A stretch of 64,000 nucleotides of DNA from Gari tellinella (GCA_922989275.2 OV277870.1:44574356-44638355); one strand, 5' to 3'. Positions 29,003 to 39,539 are shown, numbered from the stretch's first letter. Translations and numbers: made by a program. Notes: a model not told the origin generated them from the letters alone.

Positions 29003-29880
29003 TATGCAGTTTGATATAAGAAGGACGCAATACAGCGTACAGTTCAAGGACTTTGTGTGCTGATTTCGTGTTCTAAACTTAGCAACTCTTGCATTTGAAT
29101 GTCAGTTTTCTTCTTAACTGGCTGCTTCCTAAAGATAGGTTGCATTTGACTGTTAGTTGTCTGAAAACTGCAAAATAGCATTTTATATAGGGGATTCTTT
29201 GCCAACACACTTTCATGTATTTGTACTCAATGACTTAAGACTTGTTGCAAACAATATTGAGCAATAACACGCGCCAAATAAAGTTTTTTGCGCTATACGC
29301 ACCATAAGAATAAAACAAATTGACAAAGCTAAAACATATACTCTTTCTATTTGTTTTATTGTTTCCCGTTTTTATTTACGGTAAAGATCTTTTAAAACGA
29401 AATTGGATATAACGAACTATCGGATATAAGGAAAAACAAAATTTCAATTCTCTAACTAACATATAGTAAAATAGACCTGGTGTAACGAACTTTGGACGTA
29501 ACGAAAAAAACTGGACTGTCCTGAGGACTTTTTTATAAATGAGCTTCACTTTAGTTTCGTTTAGGTACTTTTTCCCCGCTGTTCAACAAAACTCGCCACT
29601 CATCGTAAATTTCAACAGCTGACACAAGTACCGCATTTCACTTCAGGCAATATGGTTTGTTTGCTTTATTTAGGGATTCTAATTGTCACTTCCACGAGCA
29701 TCATACGTTACACTAAGTCGTCACAGTAGAGGAGACGTTATTATTTAAGGAATAATCGACATGTTTTTGCGGTTTATCAGAGAATGAACCACTCATAGCT
29801 TGGCTGGGTCAGTTTCGTAAACGCACAAATTAATAAATTATAATTCAGTCTCAATATCTAGAAATTTCATTTGTCAAAAA
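29003..29880. other. Mostly nothing recognised
   Basis: A stretch at 29400-29520 contains GGATATAACGAACTATCGGATATAAGG and GTAACGAACTTTGGACGTAACG, like the ends of another mariner/pogo-type MITE; a faint relative lies at 22435-22510. Not enough to delimit an element. Confidence 0.35.
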
Positions 29881-29882
29881 AA

Positions 29883-30220
29883 TACAGTGCTCCCTCCCTA
29901 CAAAGACCTTTTGAACAACGATACCTTCCTTACAGCAATACTTGCCGCTGTTCTCCAAACAAGACAAGTATGTCTAACTTTTTCACTGCTGCAATATCGT
30001 CTGCTTAAAATTGCCGTCTGCTGTCCCTCTTAAAGTTACATATTGGCCATATTGATAGAAGAAACATAATGAAGAGAGACCAAAAACGTCTGATCTGAAT
30101 TCAAGCTATTAGAAAATGTAAACAAAGTCTTAATTTTCACTCCCTATAACAACTCCCTCCGAACAACGAACGCAATCTTTGTCACCTATTTGTCGTTTGT
30201 GTAGGGGAGGGAGCACTGTA
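29883..30220 (-). mobile_element. MITE-B copy, hairpin left arm lost
   Basis: TA-CAGTGCTCCCTCCCTAC to GAGGGAGCACTG-TA, perfect termini. Centre keeps ACGTCTGATCTGAATTCAAGC only; the left arm and tip are deleted. Confidence 0.9.
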
Positions 30221-30272
30221 CGCCGATGACTCGAATTGTCTTTTGTCAAACTAACCTGTGAATAGAACGCAT

Positions 30273-30458
30273 TTAACCCGCTTACTGCCATGACGTCATC
30301 GCGTTTTAAACAGCTTTCATCTGCTTTTATTTCTTAATTCTTTTTAGATATGTTTTATTCATATTTTGAAATAAGTGTCAAGCAGATGAGATCCTGATCA
30401 GACGCCGCTTTACAGTGCAAATAACCATTGTACACATGGATAAACAGGGAATGGGTTA
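30273..30458 (+). mobile_element. MITE-C copy, hairpin right arm lost
   Basis: TTAACCCGCTTACTGCCATGACG, CATCTGC, GATGAGATCCTGATCAGACGCC then CTTTACAGTGCAAATAACC; right end GGGAATGGG-TTAC. Confidence 0.75.
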
Positions 30459-30587
30459 CCGTTAAAGTACGAATAATCTCAACTAAAATGGCTTTGAATT
30501 ATCAAGGTCCAACTGTAAAAGAAAATACTTAATTAGATTGTCTTCCTTGACTCTGCATAATCAAATTAAGGCTACAGCCAAGTGTGG

Positions 30588-30822
30588 TTAAACCTTTCAT
30601 GATCAAGTTTATCGTGAGGTTTTTACTCCTTCACCGCCATATTGTCGCCTGTTTCAATAATTGTTTCAATATTGTTGTCTGTAATATAGTTTCAAACTTA
30701 GATTTAAGACAGTATAACTGACGTAATTTCAAAACAAAAAGTGGCAAAATGTTTTGATCCTGATCAGACGCCACGTCAAAACTGTTTGCAAATGTACTTT
30801 ATGACATCATTGAGAGGGTTAA
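30588..30822 (+). mobile_element. MITE-C copy (ATGATCAA subfamily), hairpin tip lost
   Basis: TTAAACCTTTCATGATCAAG, CCTTCACCGCCATATTGTCG, ATGTTTTGATCCTGATCAGACGCC, then ACGTCAAAACTGTTTGC; right end GAGAGGG-TTAA. Confidence 0.75.
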
Positions 30823-30934
30823 ACTTCTGAAAACCGAACGCTTCCGAACGATTCCAAAGTATTTGAATTTATTAAAGTATATTTTAGACGAATACAAGAT
30901 TATCGTACTATAGAACACTCGTGGCTTCTCTGCG

Positions 30935-30968
30935 TTACTGTTGCCCTGCATTAAGCTGCCAGATGTTA
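30935..30968. repeat. Class-2 hairpin fragment (G type)
   Basis: GTTACTGTTGCCCTGCATTAAGC matches the right arm of the palindrome at 15648. Confidence 0.5.
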
Positions 30969-31214
30969 TTATAGCGTTCTATGTGTCTCCATCCAATGGT
31001 TGATGAGCATGTTGACCACGTGGTTTTCTGATTTTCTAGACCTCCGGATTTTTATTATTTTGTCCGCATATGCCTTTATCTCCTTCTCCTCATTAGTCAA
31101 TGATGGTGTTAAATACATGTTACAGATTTAAGCACGATGAACGTACATCAGATAGCTCCAAGAGGAACTGTCTTCTTCAGTTTTATCTCACTTTAGGCAG
31201 CCACCTGCATTTAA

Positions 31215-31550
31215 ACGCTAAAGTCGAACATACAGTGGAGAATGTGTTATTCTTTCCCAATAAACGCGTTTACGCTAAACCTATTATTTGCAGTGCAAAC
31301 AGTTTGAAGCCAGATCAGACGCCGGGTATCCCGGCGTCTGATCAGGCTCCAAACTGTTTGCCACCAAGATAAACATGAATTATCAGAATTGTCCAAAAGT
31401 TGTACTTTTCTACGTTTTAGTGCTTTGCGTTTGCGTACGTTTGCGTTTAAACGGGAAAGAATAACAGATTCTCCACTGTATCTGTATTTCAAAGTCAAAA
31501 CGTGGTTCAGCCGCGTTTTAACTTTGAAATGCAGGTAATGTTCGATTTGT
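31215..31550. mobile_element. MITE-P copy split by MITE-A
   Basis: AAAGTCGAACA lies before the inserted MITE-A; after it come TCTGTATTTCAAAGTCAAAACG, GGTTCAGCCGC, TTTTAACTTTGAAATGCAGG and TGTTCGATTTG, which is the P palindrome. Confidence 0.6.
31231..31480 (-). mobile_element. MITE-A copy, full, inside MITE-P
   Basis: TA-CAGTGGAGAATGTGTTATTC to CAGATTCTCCACTG-TA. Confidence 0.93.
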
Positions 31551-31799
31551 CTGCCAAAGATATCGAATTTCACAAAACATCTTCTCCACTTTATTCGATT
31601 GTAGTTGATTTGCACTATTGGCTACGCAGGAAATGGCTAAGAACCTCTGTCATCAGAAGTATCACTGCATTTTCAGGAGAAATTCAGTTCGGTTATTGAG
31701 CACCATTGATTCTCGTGTTGACATAACACGTTTATTAGATGTGACATGTGTTCATGACGAACTTGGCTAATAGTCCGCATTAACAATCAGTTGTAACAC

Positions 31800-32021
31800 G
31801 CGTATGGTGAATGGCCGCACTTTTTATACTGCAAATGGCGAAATCACTTACATAATTTGCAAGCAGTGTTGATCCAGATCAGATGCCGATAACACGGTGT
31901 CTGATATGGATTCGAACTGTTTGACACTCGTGAAAAAGATTTTTCAGTCAAAATGTCTAAAGCTACGAATTTGAAAAAAATACAAACGACAGTTTTTAGC
32001 AGACGATACTGTGATAGTTAA
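31800..32021 (-). mobile_element. MITE-C copy, shares TTAA with the next
   Basis: GCAAGCAGTGTTGATCCAGATCAG, GATGCCGATAACACGGTG, return arm, AACTGTTTGACACTCG, TAGCAGACGATACTG, then TTAA at 32018. Confidence 0.75.
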
Positions 32022-32238
32022 CGCTTAGCACGCTAGCTGTGAACAATAATAAACTTTGCAAATAGTTTGAATTCTGATGAGACGCCGCGTAACGCGGCGT
32101 CTCACCAGGATTCAAAATGTTTGAAACGTTGATACTGTTTTGAAAAGTAGTTTTGAAAATTGCAATTTTAGAACAGTAGCAGACGACAATAGTTGCAGAC
32201 GAAAATATTCCCAAGAATGCAAAGTGTTTGAGAGTTAA
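32018..32238 (-). mobile_element. MITE-C copy, intact TTAA ends
   Basis: TTAACGCTTAGCACGC; hairpin AATAGTTTGAATTCTGATGAGACGCCGCG with return; GCAGACGACAATAGTTGCAG; GTTTGAGAG-TTAA. Confidence 0.82.
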
Positions 32239-32398
32239 GCTGGCATTATTTGTGAGAATTGTTGACATGTAGGAAACGGAACTGATTAGAATCATGGCTT
32301 GTTGATATATTACACCATTGTTAACCGTGTGGACATAACCATGGATACCGTCTTGGATTTCTTTGGAAAAGGTAGGCCTATGTGTACTTTAACCCATT

Positions 32399-32510
32399 CA
32401 GTGCCATGACGTCATCTGCTTTAAACAATTGTCGTCTGGTTTAGTGGGTTTTGATTTTGCTAAGTTTACTTACGCAATAGGGGCATATTATAATGTAATA
32501 AGTGTCAATA
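32399..32510 (+). mobile_element. MITE-C, cut at the hairpin
   Basis: TTAACCCATTCAGTGCCATGACG, TGTCGTCTGG, stops at AAGTGTCAAT where the hairpin should begin; D sequence follows. Confidence 0.65.
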
Positions 32511-32696
32511 AGCATTTATAAACATGTACCAAAAGAAATATTTTCTATATCCTAGCAGATGGTAACTTAAAACAGTCTGTACGTAAAACAGAACTCGCCT
32601 TAAGGTGCATTCTGCTTTACGTTCTACGGTTTAACTTGTTTTAAGTGGTCACCTGTCTTCAAAACTAAAAACAGACTATGTGGTAAATGGTTAAAT
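32511..32696 (-). mobile_element. MITE-D copy, left-truncated, worn
   Basis: TATCCTAGCAGATGG, AAACAGTCTGTACGTAAAAC, tip GCCTTAAGGTGC, CTGTCTTCAAAAC, AACAGACTATGTGG, ATGG-TTAA. Confidence 0.75.
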
Positions 32697-32793
32697 CCTA
32701 ATAACATAGTTACAGAGAAATTTTAACTTCCATATGCCTACAACAAGCCTTTTATTGTGACGTTACATTAGAACTTATTATTCGAGATTGCCT

Positions 32794-33044
32794 TACAGTG
32801 GAGAATCTGTTATTCTTTCCCGTTTAAACGCCAACGAAATGCAAACGCAAAGTACTAAAACGTAGAAAAGAATTTTTTTTGGACAATTCTGATAACTCAT
32901 GTTTATGTTGGTGGCAAACAGTTTGGAGCCAGATCAGACGCCGGGTTACCCGGCGTCTGATCTGGCTTCAAACTGTTTGTAAAAGAAAAACTAGTTTTAG
33001 CGTAAACGCGTTTATCGGGAAAGAATAACATATTCTCCACTGTA
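32794..33044 (+). mobile_element. MITE-A copy, full length
   Basis: TA-CAGTGGAGAATCTGTTATTC to CATATTCTCCACTG-TA. One of the few copies in which the hairpin arms match at the usual mismatch site. Confidence 0.93.
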
Positions 33045-33086
33045 TAAGTTGTCACAATATATAATTGTTTAGGAGACAGAAAGGCG

Positions 33087-33331
33087 TACAGTAGAGAAAA
33101 CATTATTATTTCCCAATAAACGCGTTTACGCTAAAACTATTATTTGCAGTGCAAACAGTTTAAAGCCAGATCAGACGCCGGGTAACCCGGCGTCTGATCA
33201 GGCTCCAAACTGTTTGCCACCAAGATAAACATGAATTATCAGAATTGTCCAAAAGTTGTACAATGCAATTGTGCTTTGCGTTTGCGTACGTTTGCGCTTA
33301 AACGGGAAAGAATAACAGGTTATCCACTGTA
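33087..33331 (-). mobile_element. MITE-A copy, full length
   Basis: TA-CAGTAGAGAAAACATTATTA to GGTTATCCACTG-TA; 42 bp from an oppositely oriented copy. Confidence 0.93.
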
Positions 33332-33930
33332 GAAGTAGAAACAGTTTATTCTGCATACCGTTACATGTATCTGGAGCCATGGATCAGATACTATATTACT
33401 TTATGGCTGATATCCGAAATGTTAACAAAAAACAAACCAGTGTCTAGATTTATAGCAGTATGAGGTTAAGCATACTTTCATCATGAATGAGAAAGAAAAC
33501 AGAGCATGCAATACGTATATTATTTCATAAGATTACTAGAATTATTTTTGGTATAGAAAGGGCTCGTGGTGTGTGCTTTATAATGGGAACCACAACCACT
33601 GGCAATGTCACGGCATTAAACCATCAGAAACCTATTAATCTACTTATTGAAGATAGAACATAAAAGGTGAAGAACGTAGCTTGTGTAATGCAACATTCTT
33701 CCCCAATTCATTTTTATATAGTCTCCATTGTTTTCTCAGCGAATTTTTTTGTTAGATATCTATGAATAATGAAATCTAATATAGAAATATACAACCAAAC
33801 TATAACGGCTGGTTTCCCCCTATGAGTAATTATTTGACGCAACAGACGTTTGAAGGAATAATATAAGTGCCTACCTAGAACATGTATAACGTTATTGCTT
33901 AAAGAGGAATTCATTGATTGTGTCAGATAA
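33332..33930. other. Nothing recognised
   Basis: AT-rich. Short open frames have no identifiable motif. Confidence 0.4.
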
Positions 33931-33934
33931 TACT

Positions 33935-33995
33935 TTTTATCCCATAGCCTGTTTCTTCGTTTGGAGGACATGCTTCCGCGTAAAGCAGGTTGAAT
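33935..33995 (+). mobile_element. MITE-D fragment
   Basis: TTTTATCCCATAGCCTGTTTC, GAGGACATGCTTCC, AAAGCAGGTTGAA: only the left quarter. Confidence 0.6.
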
Positions 33996-34026
33996 AAAAA
34001 CCAGAATTATTGTCATTTACCAATAG

Positions 34027-34388
34027 TGCATTAGAGAAGAGTGCATGCAATTGGCAAATGCAAAAAAATGTATACCTTGTATACCTTGGTCACAAATAGT
34101 GCATTAGAGGAGAGTGCATGCAATTGGCAAATGCAAAAAATGTATACCTTGTATACCTTGGTCACAAATAGTGCATTAGAGAAGAGTGCATGTAATTGGC
34201 AAATGCAAAAAAATGTATACCTTGTATACCTTGGTCACAAATAGTGCATTAGAGGAGAGTGCATGCAATTGGCAAATGCAAAAAATGTATACCTTGTATA
34301 CATTGGTCACAAATAGTGCATTAGAGAAGAGTGCATGTAATTGGCAAATGCAAAAATTGTATAACTTGTATACCTTGGACACAGAGCT
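34027..34388 (+). repeat. Minisatellite, 145-bp dimeric unit (73+72)
   Basis: Five units start TGCATTAGAG at 34027, 34100, 34172, 34245, 34317 (spacing 73, 72, 73, 72). Odd units have AGAAGAG, even units AGGAGAG with one fewer A in the poly-A tract. So the real repeat is a dimer, which is also why frames across it encode repeated SACNWQMQK peptides. The array sits at a junction between E sequences. Confidence 0.95.
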
Positions 34389-34510
34389 CTTGCAGGAGCC
34401 CTCTAATCAGAGTCTGCCTTATTTGTTAGTTTTGCAATATGTTGCAAACAAAAACACATAAATAGTCGAAAATAGACTATACTTTATTGGAAAATGGAAA
34501 TGTGTATTTG
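34389..34510 (+). mobile_element. MITE-E remnant, right part
   Basis: GGAGCCCTCTAATCAGAGTC, TTTGTTAGTTTTGCAATATG, GAAAATAGACTATACTTTATT: outer right half of E. Confidence 0.65.
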
Positions 34511-34523
34511 AAAGTATGAGAAC

Positions 34524-34779
34524 TTAACCCTTTACCCCATAGAAGCGACTTTTAGCGTATTCAATTTATTCCTCCGCTGAAGAAAATAGTTCCAGTGTAT
34601 ACCCTCATGAACAATTACTATTACAAATATTTTATATATATAGCCTAGCAGATTTTAGTTTAAAGTAGGCTGAAAGTAAAGCAGAATGTGCCTTAAGGTA
34701 CATTCTGCTTTACTTTTAACCTGCTTAAAGTGGTCTCCTGTTTTCAAAACTAGGAACATGCTATTGGGTAAAGGGTTAA
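34524..34779 (-). mobile_element. MITE-D copy, full, intact TTAA
   Basis: TTAA-CCCTTTACCCCATAGAAGC to TATTGGGTAAAGGG-TTAA. Hairpin AAAGTAGGCTGAAAGTAAAGC, tip GTGCCTTAAGGTAC. Confidence 0.95.
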
Positions 34780-35690
34780 TCGAGTTTAATCAGCTAGCAA
34801 AGGGTACTAGTGACCAAGAACACTCTTGCAGTTTCAGGACAAACACGTGTTTTTCTTTGAGTGTTCCAGCACATACGATTAGTACCTATTTATTTTCCAT
34901 CACTGGAGCAATGAAATTGAAAGCTTGTTCTTTAATCGCCTATATCTGCAGATTATTGGGGAGCATTTTTTACAGGCCTGTTTTACCTTCTATAATAGAG
35001 GCCGAAAATTCGGTGACATCCCAATTGCAAAAAGCCTCTTTTTTCCTAATTTTGGTTGAAGAATTTCTAAAAATTTAAATAAAAATAGTTTATGTTTTTT
35101 ATTCAAGAGATATAAAGCATATCTATCCCTGTATGATTCTCTTAAAATCAATTTCACATCTTCAGTAAACAAAACTACATTACAAGTTTCCTATTCAATT
35201 ATCAGTCCTACATTAGTGTTAAATAATTTAATTTTCTAATATTAAATTAGATCTAATGCAACTTCAATTTCCTATAAGTATGTAGACTTCCATTCAGATT
35301 TGATGTATTTTGGAAGTCAGTCTAATTTTCCCAATTGGGTCGAAAATTGCACTTGAATTTCCCAAATGGAAAGGCTAACGCCCTGATATAAAGGCTATCA
35401 CAAAAGGTTATCAGGAAAATCTAGAATGCAATCCAAAAATTCCGTATTTTTATATTTGTTTTCGATTTTCATCACTTAGAATTTTTAGTTAAATATTCAG
35501 TCTTTAAATGGATATATGGTATTACCGAATAAACGCCATTTGTTGACGGGATATGCTAAACTACATAACATATTATACATAGCTACATACCTACCTAATG
35601 GGAAAAGAACTTGTCAATAATCTTCTGTATAAAGATGTGTAGCGTAAAATCAGAGTTACCATGCTGCAACACTCAGCAAGACTGTGACAT
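34780..35690. other. Nothing recognised
   Basis: A 130-codon frame (34686-35078) starts inside the MITE-D and runs on here; composition and lack of motif argue against a gene. The rest is AT-rich. Confidence 0.4.
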
Positions 35691-35734
35691 ATGGCCTCAA
35701 CTAATTGATTAACGTTGATGAAAAGACGGATATT

Positions 35735-35834
35735 ACTATTGACATTTCCTGCCAATGTTGCTTGATGTCGTCTGCTTCCATTCTGTCTATCGTCTGCTGC
35801 TTTTTTTAATAATTTCGCTATGTTAGTGTTCTGT
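35735..35834 (+). mobile_element. MITE-C remnant, left part
   Basis: TTTCCTGCCAATGTTGCTTGATGTCGTCTGC, TATCGTCTGC, then cut at TTAACCC where a D copy begins. Confidence 0.55.
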
Positions 35835-35836
35835 TT

Positions 35837-36040
35837 TAACCCTTACATCATAGCATCGTTCTACTTTTGAAGTCAGAAGGAACATTATGCTTTTCATTCA
35901 ACCTGCTTTAAGCTACAATCGGGAAAGATACTCGAACTGCCTTCTGTGTTCCATGTTCAATATTCCCTTGGAAAGGGGGCTGATTTGCTTTGTGTAGTAA
36001 TGAGGGACATAAAAAGGCGTATTTATGGTGTTATAGGTTA
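35837..36040 (+). mobile_element. MITE-D copy, old
   Basis: TTAACCCTTACATCATAGC, TTTGAAGTCAG, CATTCAACCTGCTTTAAGC, then a worn right half with GGCGTATTTATGG. Left hairpin arm mostly deleted. Confidence 0.55.
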
Positions 36041-36378
36041 AGATGAATCGGAATTAGTAACATATATTCTCGAAGACAACAAGTTGTTTTAGGGAAGTGT
36101 ATAGCTACAATACTTTTTTCTATTTGCATTAACCGTTTTATGACAGGCAATTTGTAAAATTGAGAAGTTTTATACGAGATTTCAAACATAATTCAAAGGC
36201 ATGAAATATTGTTTTTCATATATCAATCATGGTTTGAGCTTAAAGAAACATTGTTTTAAAGTGAGAACAAACAGTACTGCATGATATGCCACTCACAACA
36301 TGCATGGCATTCCAACAACATCAATCATTGAATAGTGCAATACAATCGAGGCAGATTATTTGAACCACTTTAGTTATG

Positions 36379-36621
36379 TACAGTGGAGAAAACTTTATTC
36401 GTTCCCGTTTAAACGCAAACGCAATACACTAAAATGAAGAAAATAACTTTTTGACAATTCTGACTATTGATACATGTATTAAGCTGAGCGGCAAACAGTT
36501 TGGAGCCTGATCAGAAACCGGATTACCCGGCATCTGATCTGGCTCCAAACTGTTTGTATTGAAAATATTATATTCAGCGTAAACGCGTTTATTGGGAAAG
36601 AATAACGTTTTCTCCACTGTA
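36379..36621 (+). mobile_element. MITE-A copy, full length
   Basis: TA-CAGTGGAGAAAACTTTATTC to GTTTTCTCCACTG-TA. Confidence 0.92.
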
Positions 36622-36626
36622 TCAAA

Positions 36627-36830
36627 CTAAACCCTTTCACTGCATGCCTAACCAGACGATACTGACATTTCCAAACCGTTCGTAACGCGTCGTCTCATCA
36701 AGATTCAAACTGTTTGGCACTCATATCAATGTTTCCTAAGTCTAAAACGCATAAAAAATCCAAATGTTTAAAGTAAAAGCAGACGAAGAAATAAAAACCG
36801 GACGATAATATGGCAGTGACTGTATAAGAC
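36627..36830 (-). mobile_element. MITE-C copy, hairpin left arm lost
   Basis: CTAAACCCTTTCACTGC; CCAAACCGTTCGTAACGCGTCGTCTC, ATTCAAACTGTTTGGCACTC; AAGCAGACGAAG; ATATGGCAGTGA. Confidence 0.7.
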
Positions 36831-36864
36831 GGGTATTTCCGCCATACTGGCAGTGAAAGAAGTG

Positions 36865-37077
36865 ATACAGTGCAGAATGTGTTATTACGCGTTTACGTTA
36901 AAACTATTATTTCCAATACAAACAGTTTGGAGCCAGATCAGGCTCCATACTGTTTGCCACTCTGATTAAAATCAATAATCAGGATTATCAAACAATTGTC
37001 ATTTTCTCCATTTTACTGCAATGCGTTTGCGTTTCGTTTGCGTTTAAACGGGAAAGAATAACGTTTTCTCCACTGTA
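36865..37077 (-). mobile_element. MITE-A copy, hairpin tip deleted
   Basis: TA-CAGTGCAGAATGTGTTATTA to GTTTTCTCCACTG-TA. The hairpin reads GGAGCCAGATCAGGCTCC: the GACGCCGGG tip is cleanly removed. Confidence 0.9.
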
Positions 37078-37141
37078 TATATTCTTAAATTGAAGATAGG
37101 TGGGCTAAAGTAAACTACATTTAAGAAATAATAAATTCATA

Positions 37142-37470
37142 CCAGTGTTTTATCGTGCAATTGAACACTGGTAGGAGTTGAGATGCGAAGTAATATAATC
37201 ACGAGGCATTTAGGCCGAGTGGTTTAATTACAAGCATTTCAACGACTACCCGTGTTCGATTGTTATATAAAACACTGGTTTTTAGTTATTTTTTCGATAC
37301 TAACACATAATTTAACCTTCATTTGCACCGAAGCAACGGCGCTACATTTCTTGCCGTACGCATTTTCGAAGCCATATGACGTCACGTTAGAACGTTTTAA
37401 TAGCGCGTGAGTGTTTTATTGAAAATTCAATCACAGAAACATTCGTTCTTTTTTATATAGGGGCTTGTAC
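37142..37470. mobile_element. MITE-L-like foldback element, copy 3
   Basis: Arms ACCAGTGTTTTAT, AATTGAACACTGGTAG and CTACCCGTGTTCGATTG, ATAAAACACTGGT with inner arms GTAATATAATCAC/GTGGTTTAATTAC around GAGGCATTTAGGCC. A tail with GCATTTTCGAAGCC and TGACGTCA resembles the tail of copy 1. Confidence 0.55.
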
Positions 37471-37662
37471 GTGCGCGAAGTGTGTTAGAATTTGAAATCG
37501 ACTATTTGTTCAGCAGGCAAAGAGTTGAAAACATTTCAACTTTTGGATAACTGTCAATGACAGACTCTTCATAATCCGTTAAAAAAGCATATTTCAAATG
37601 AACAGCAGCCATTAGTGGCGACTCTTTGAATGATGTTGATGAGTGTTGGACTCGTGCACGTG

Positions 37663-37874
37663 TTAAACCTATCATTCTGAATTGTCATCTGCTCCAAATT
37701 TATAGTCTGCGATAGAAATCAAAATCAATGTGCATGTTTTTTAACCTGAAGAAAAGTGGAATATGATTTCAAACAGTTTGGATCCAGATCAGACACCGCG
37801 TGACGCGGCGTCTTATCTGGATTCAAACTGTTTGAAAATGGTAGCCAAGTCGCGCACAGCATGACAAGGGTTAA
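37663..37874 (+). mobile_element. MITE-C copy, intact ends
   Basis: TTAAACCTATCATTCTG, TGTCATCTGC, hairpin CAAACAGTTTGGATCC, GATCAGACACCGCGTGACGCGG with return, AAGTCGCGCACAGCATGAC, AAGGG-TTAA. Confidence 0.85.
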
Positions 37875-38132
37875 ATAGGAATATAAAAAATAAACCATTA
37901 GGGTAATGAAAAACTACAAAAACAATGTTTAGGATAATGATTTTTTTTTAAATCTTCAGGGTACTCTTTGGCTGTATAAACATTCGCAAGATGACAGAGC
38001 AAGAGGTCAAAATATTATACTTTGTTATTTGTGTGTTAGAATGATTGAATTTGTTTTACATATTCGAGTATCAACAACTCCAACACATGTTAATTCGAAC
38101 ACTCAAGTATTATTTCAAAGTTGAACCCACTG

Positions 38133-38245
38133 CTCCAGATAAGGCAAGTATTTCAAAAATTGAAATATTTATTTCTGCATTAAACCCTATGGTGTTACTA
38201 CTCATTAGAATCGTCTCTTTGAGACGATTCTAATGATATGTAACG
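38133..38245. mobile_element. MITE-F copy, partial
   Basis: GCTCCAGATAAGGCAAGTATTTC, CCTATGGTGTTACTACTC and the GAATCGTCTC/GAGACGATTC palindrome, then cut. Confidence 0.7.
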
Positions 38246-38372
38246 CCTTAGAATTTGGTGCTGGTATGGTGGAGAAAATACTGGATTTGTTCAGTCAACT
38301 CCCTCTCATCTTGAGCCCTGTAAAACGTAGCTCTGCTTTCGAGTTATCGAAGTTTAACTGTAGAGCTATAAA

Positions 38373-38745
38373 TACAGTGCTCCCTCTCTACAACGACACC
38401 CAGTGGGAGACACAGATAGTGTGCGTTGTTCGGAGGGAGTCGTTATAGAGAGGGAAAATTAAGACTTGGATTACATTTGCAAACAGCTTGAATCCAGATC
38501 AGACGCCGCGTAACGCGGCGTCTGATCTGGATTCAAGCTGTTTTTCACTCGTCATTATCATTATTCTATCTAATTGTCCACTTATATGTAACTTTGAGGG
38601 AAAAAAGTAGACGAAAATTTTAAGCAGACGATATTGCAGCAGTTAAAGCGTTATACATAACTGTCCTGTTTCGGGAACTGCGACAAGTGTCGTTGTAAGG
38701 AGGGAGTCGTTGTTGGGAGGGCTGATGTAGAGAGGGAGCGCTGTA
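38373..38745 (+). mobile_element. MITE-B copy, reference-quality
   Basis: TA-CAGTGCTCCCTCTCTACAACG to TAGAGAGGGAGCGCTG-TA. Hairpin CAAACAGCTTGAATCC, GATCAGACGCCGCGTAACGCGG, perfect return. Also carries CAGTGGGAGACACAGATAG, ATTTTAAGCAGACGATATTG and GGAGGGAGTCGTTG. Confidence 0.95.
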
Positions 38746-38814
38746 CGTTCGAATTCTTAGTTCGAGATACTGCGGTCTGGCTGTTTATGCTTATTTCTTG
38801 CCTTGTTCTACAAA

Positions 38815-39178
38815 TTAACATTTGTGTGTCTTGTTAGTTTCTTTGGAATTATGTATTGTTTTGCCACATGCTAATATTGTTCTGCATTATTGTTTTATGG
38901 TTTGGCTGCAAGTAACATGTCTTGGAAAATGTATTGTTCCTTCTCAAGCTTATAAAATGTGTTCCTTGTTTCATGAAATAACATCTCTGTGCTTTGTCAG
39001 TTTCATTGGAAATAATATTATGTAGTTGTTTTGCCACAAACACACATCATTCTCAAGCTCACCTCATCATTCTTCACAACTGTATCATGGTATGATATGT
39101 CTCAGGGGTACTCAATTAACTACTTGCAGGAATAAACTGTTGTAACAGGATTCTCTTGCAATATCCATCATTCTATAA
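38815..39178 (+). repeat. Repeat S, copy 1
   Basis: Two internal ~170-bp approximate repeats (TTGTTTTGCCACA, CTTCTCAAGC/CATTCTCAAGC). The later part, TTCATTGGAAAT, CATTCTTCACAA, GGGGTACTCAATTA, GGAATAAACTG, CTCTTGCAATATCC, matches 43845-44060 on the opposite strand. Confidence 0.6.
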
Positions 39179-39190
39179 AACACTTCATAC

Positions 39191-39454
39191 CACAGGTACT
39201 TGACACATACTTTATTATCTATAAACCCCCCCCCCCCCTTAAAAAATGCTTATTTTCGTTATAATTCACATACTGTGGCGATATTTGACGGAATTTGATG
39301 AAATAAAAATTAGATATTGATAAATTAATCATTTCCCGAGGGTACCACAAGAGAATATCGGCGATCGAGTCTATTTTAGCATCAGCTTAAGTCGATAGTA
39401 AAGACTAGGTGTTGAATTGCGCTGTTTACCTTGTATCTATAATAGAAGTATAGT

Positions 39455-39486
<32 letters not shown>

Positions 39487-39539
39487 AAAGGGGGGGGGGG
39501 GGGGTTAATAGATAATAAAGTATGTGTCAAGTACCTGTG
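39191..39539. mobile_element. MITE-H, hAT-type, copy 2 (349 bp)
   Basis: TIRs CACAGGTACTTGACACATAC and GTATGTGTCAAGTACCTGTG, identical by eye. Perfect 8-bp duplication CTTCATAC (39183-39190, 39540-39547). Left arm has 13 C, right arm 15 G, so homopolymers are part of the inverted repeat; a 25-base A run is at 39455-39479. About 200 bp longer inside than copy 1. Confidence 0.95.

Noticed and set aside
34041..34461. Repetitive protein with SALEESACNWQMQK repeats
   Set aside because: It is the translation of the 73/72-bp minisatellite; the units are not all multiples of three and no gene context exists.
37205..37260. A tRNA gene
   Set aside because: A-box and B-box likenesses are present but no acceptor or anticodon stem can be formed; kept only as a weak finding.
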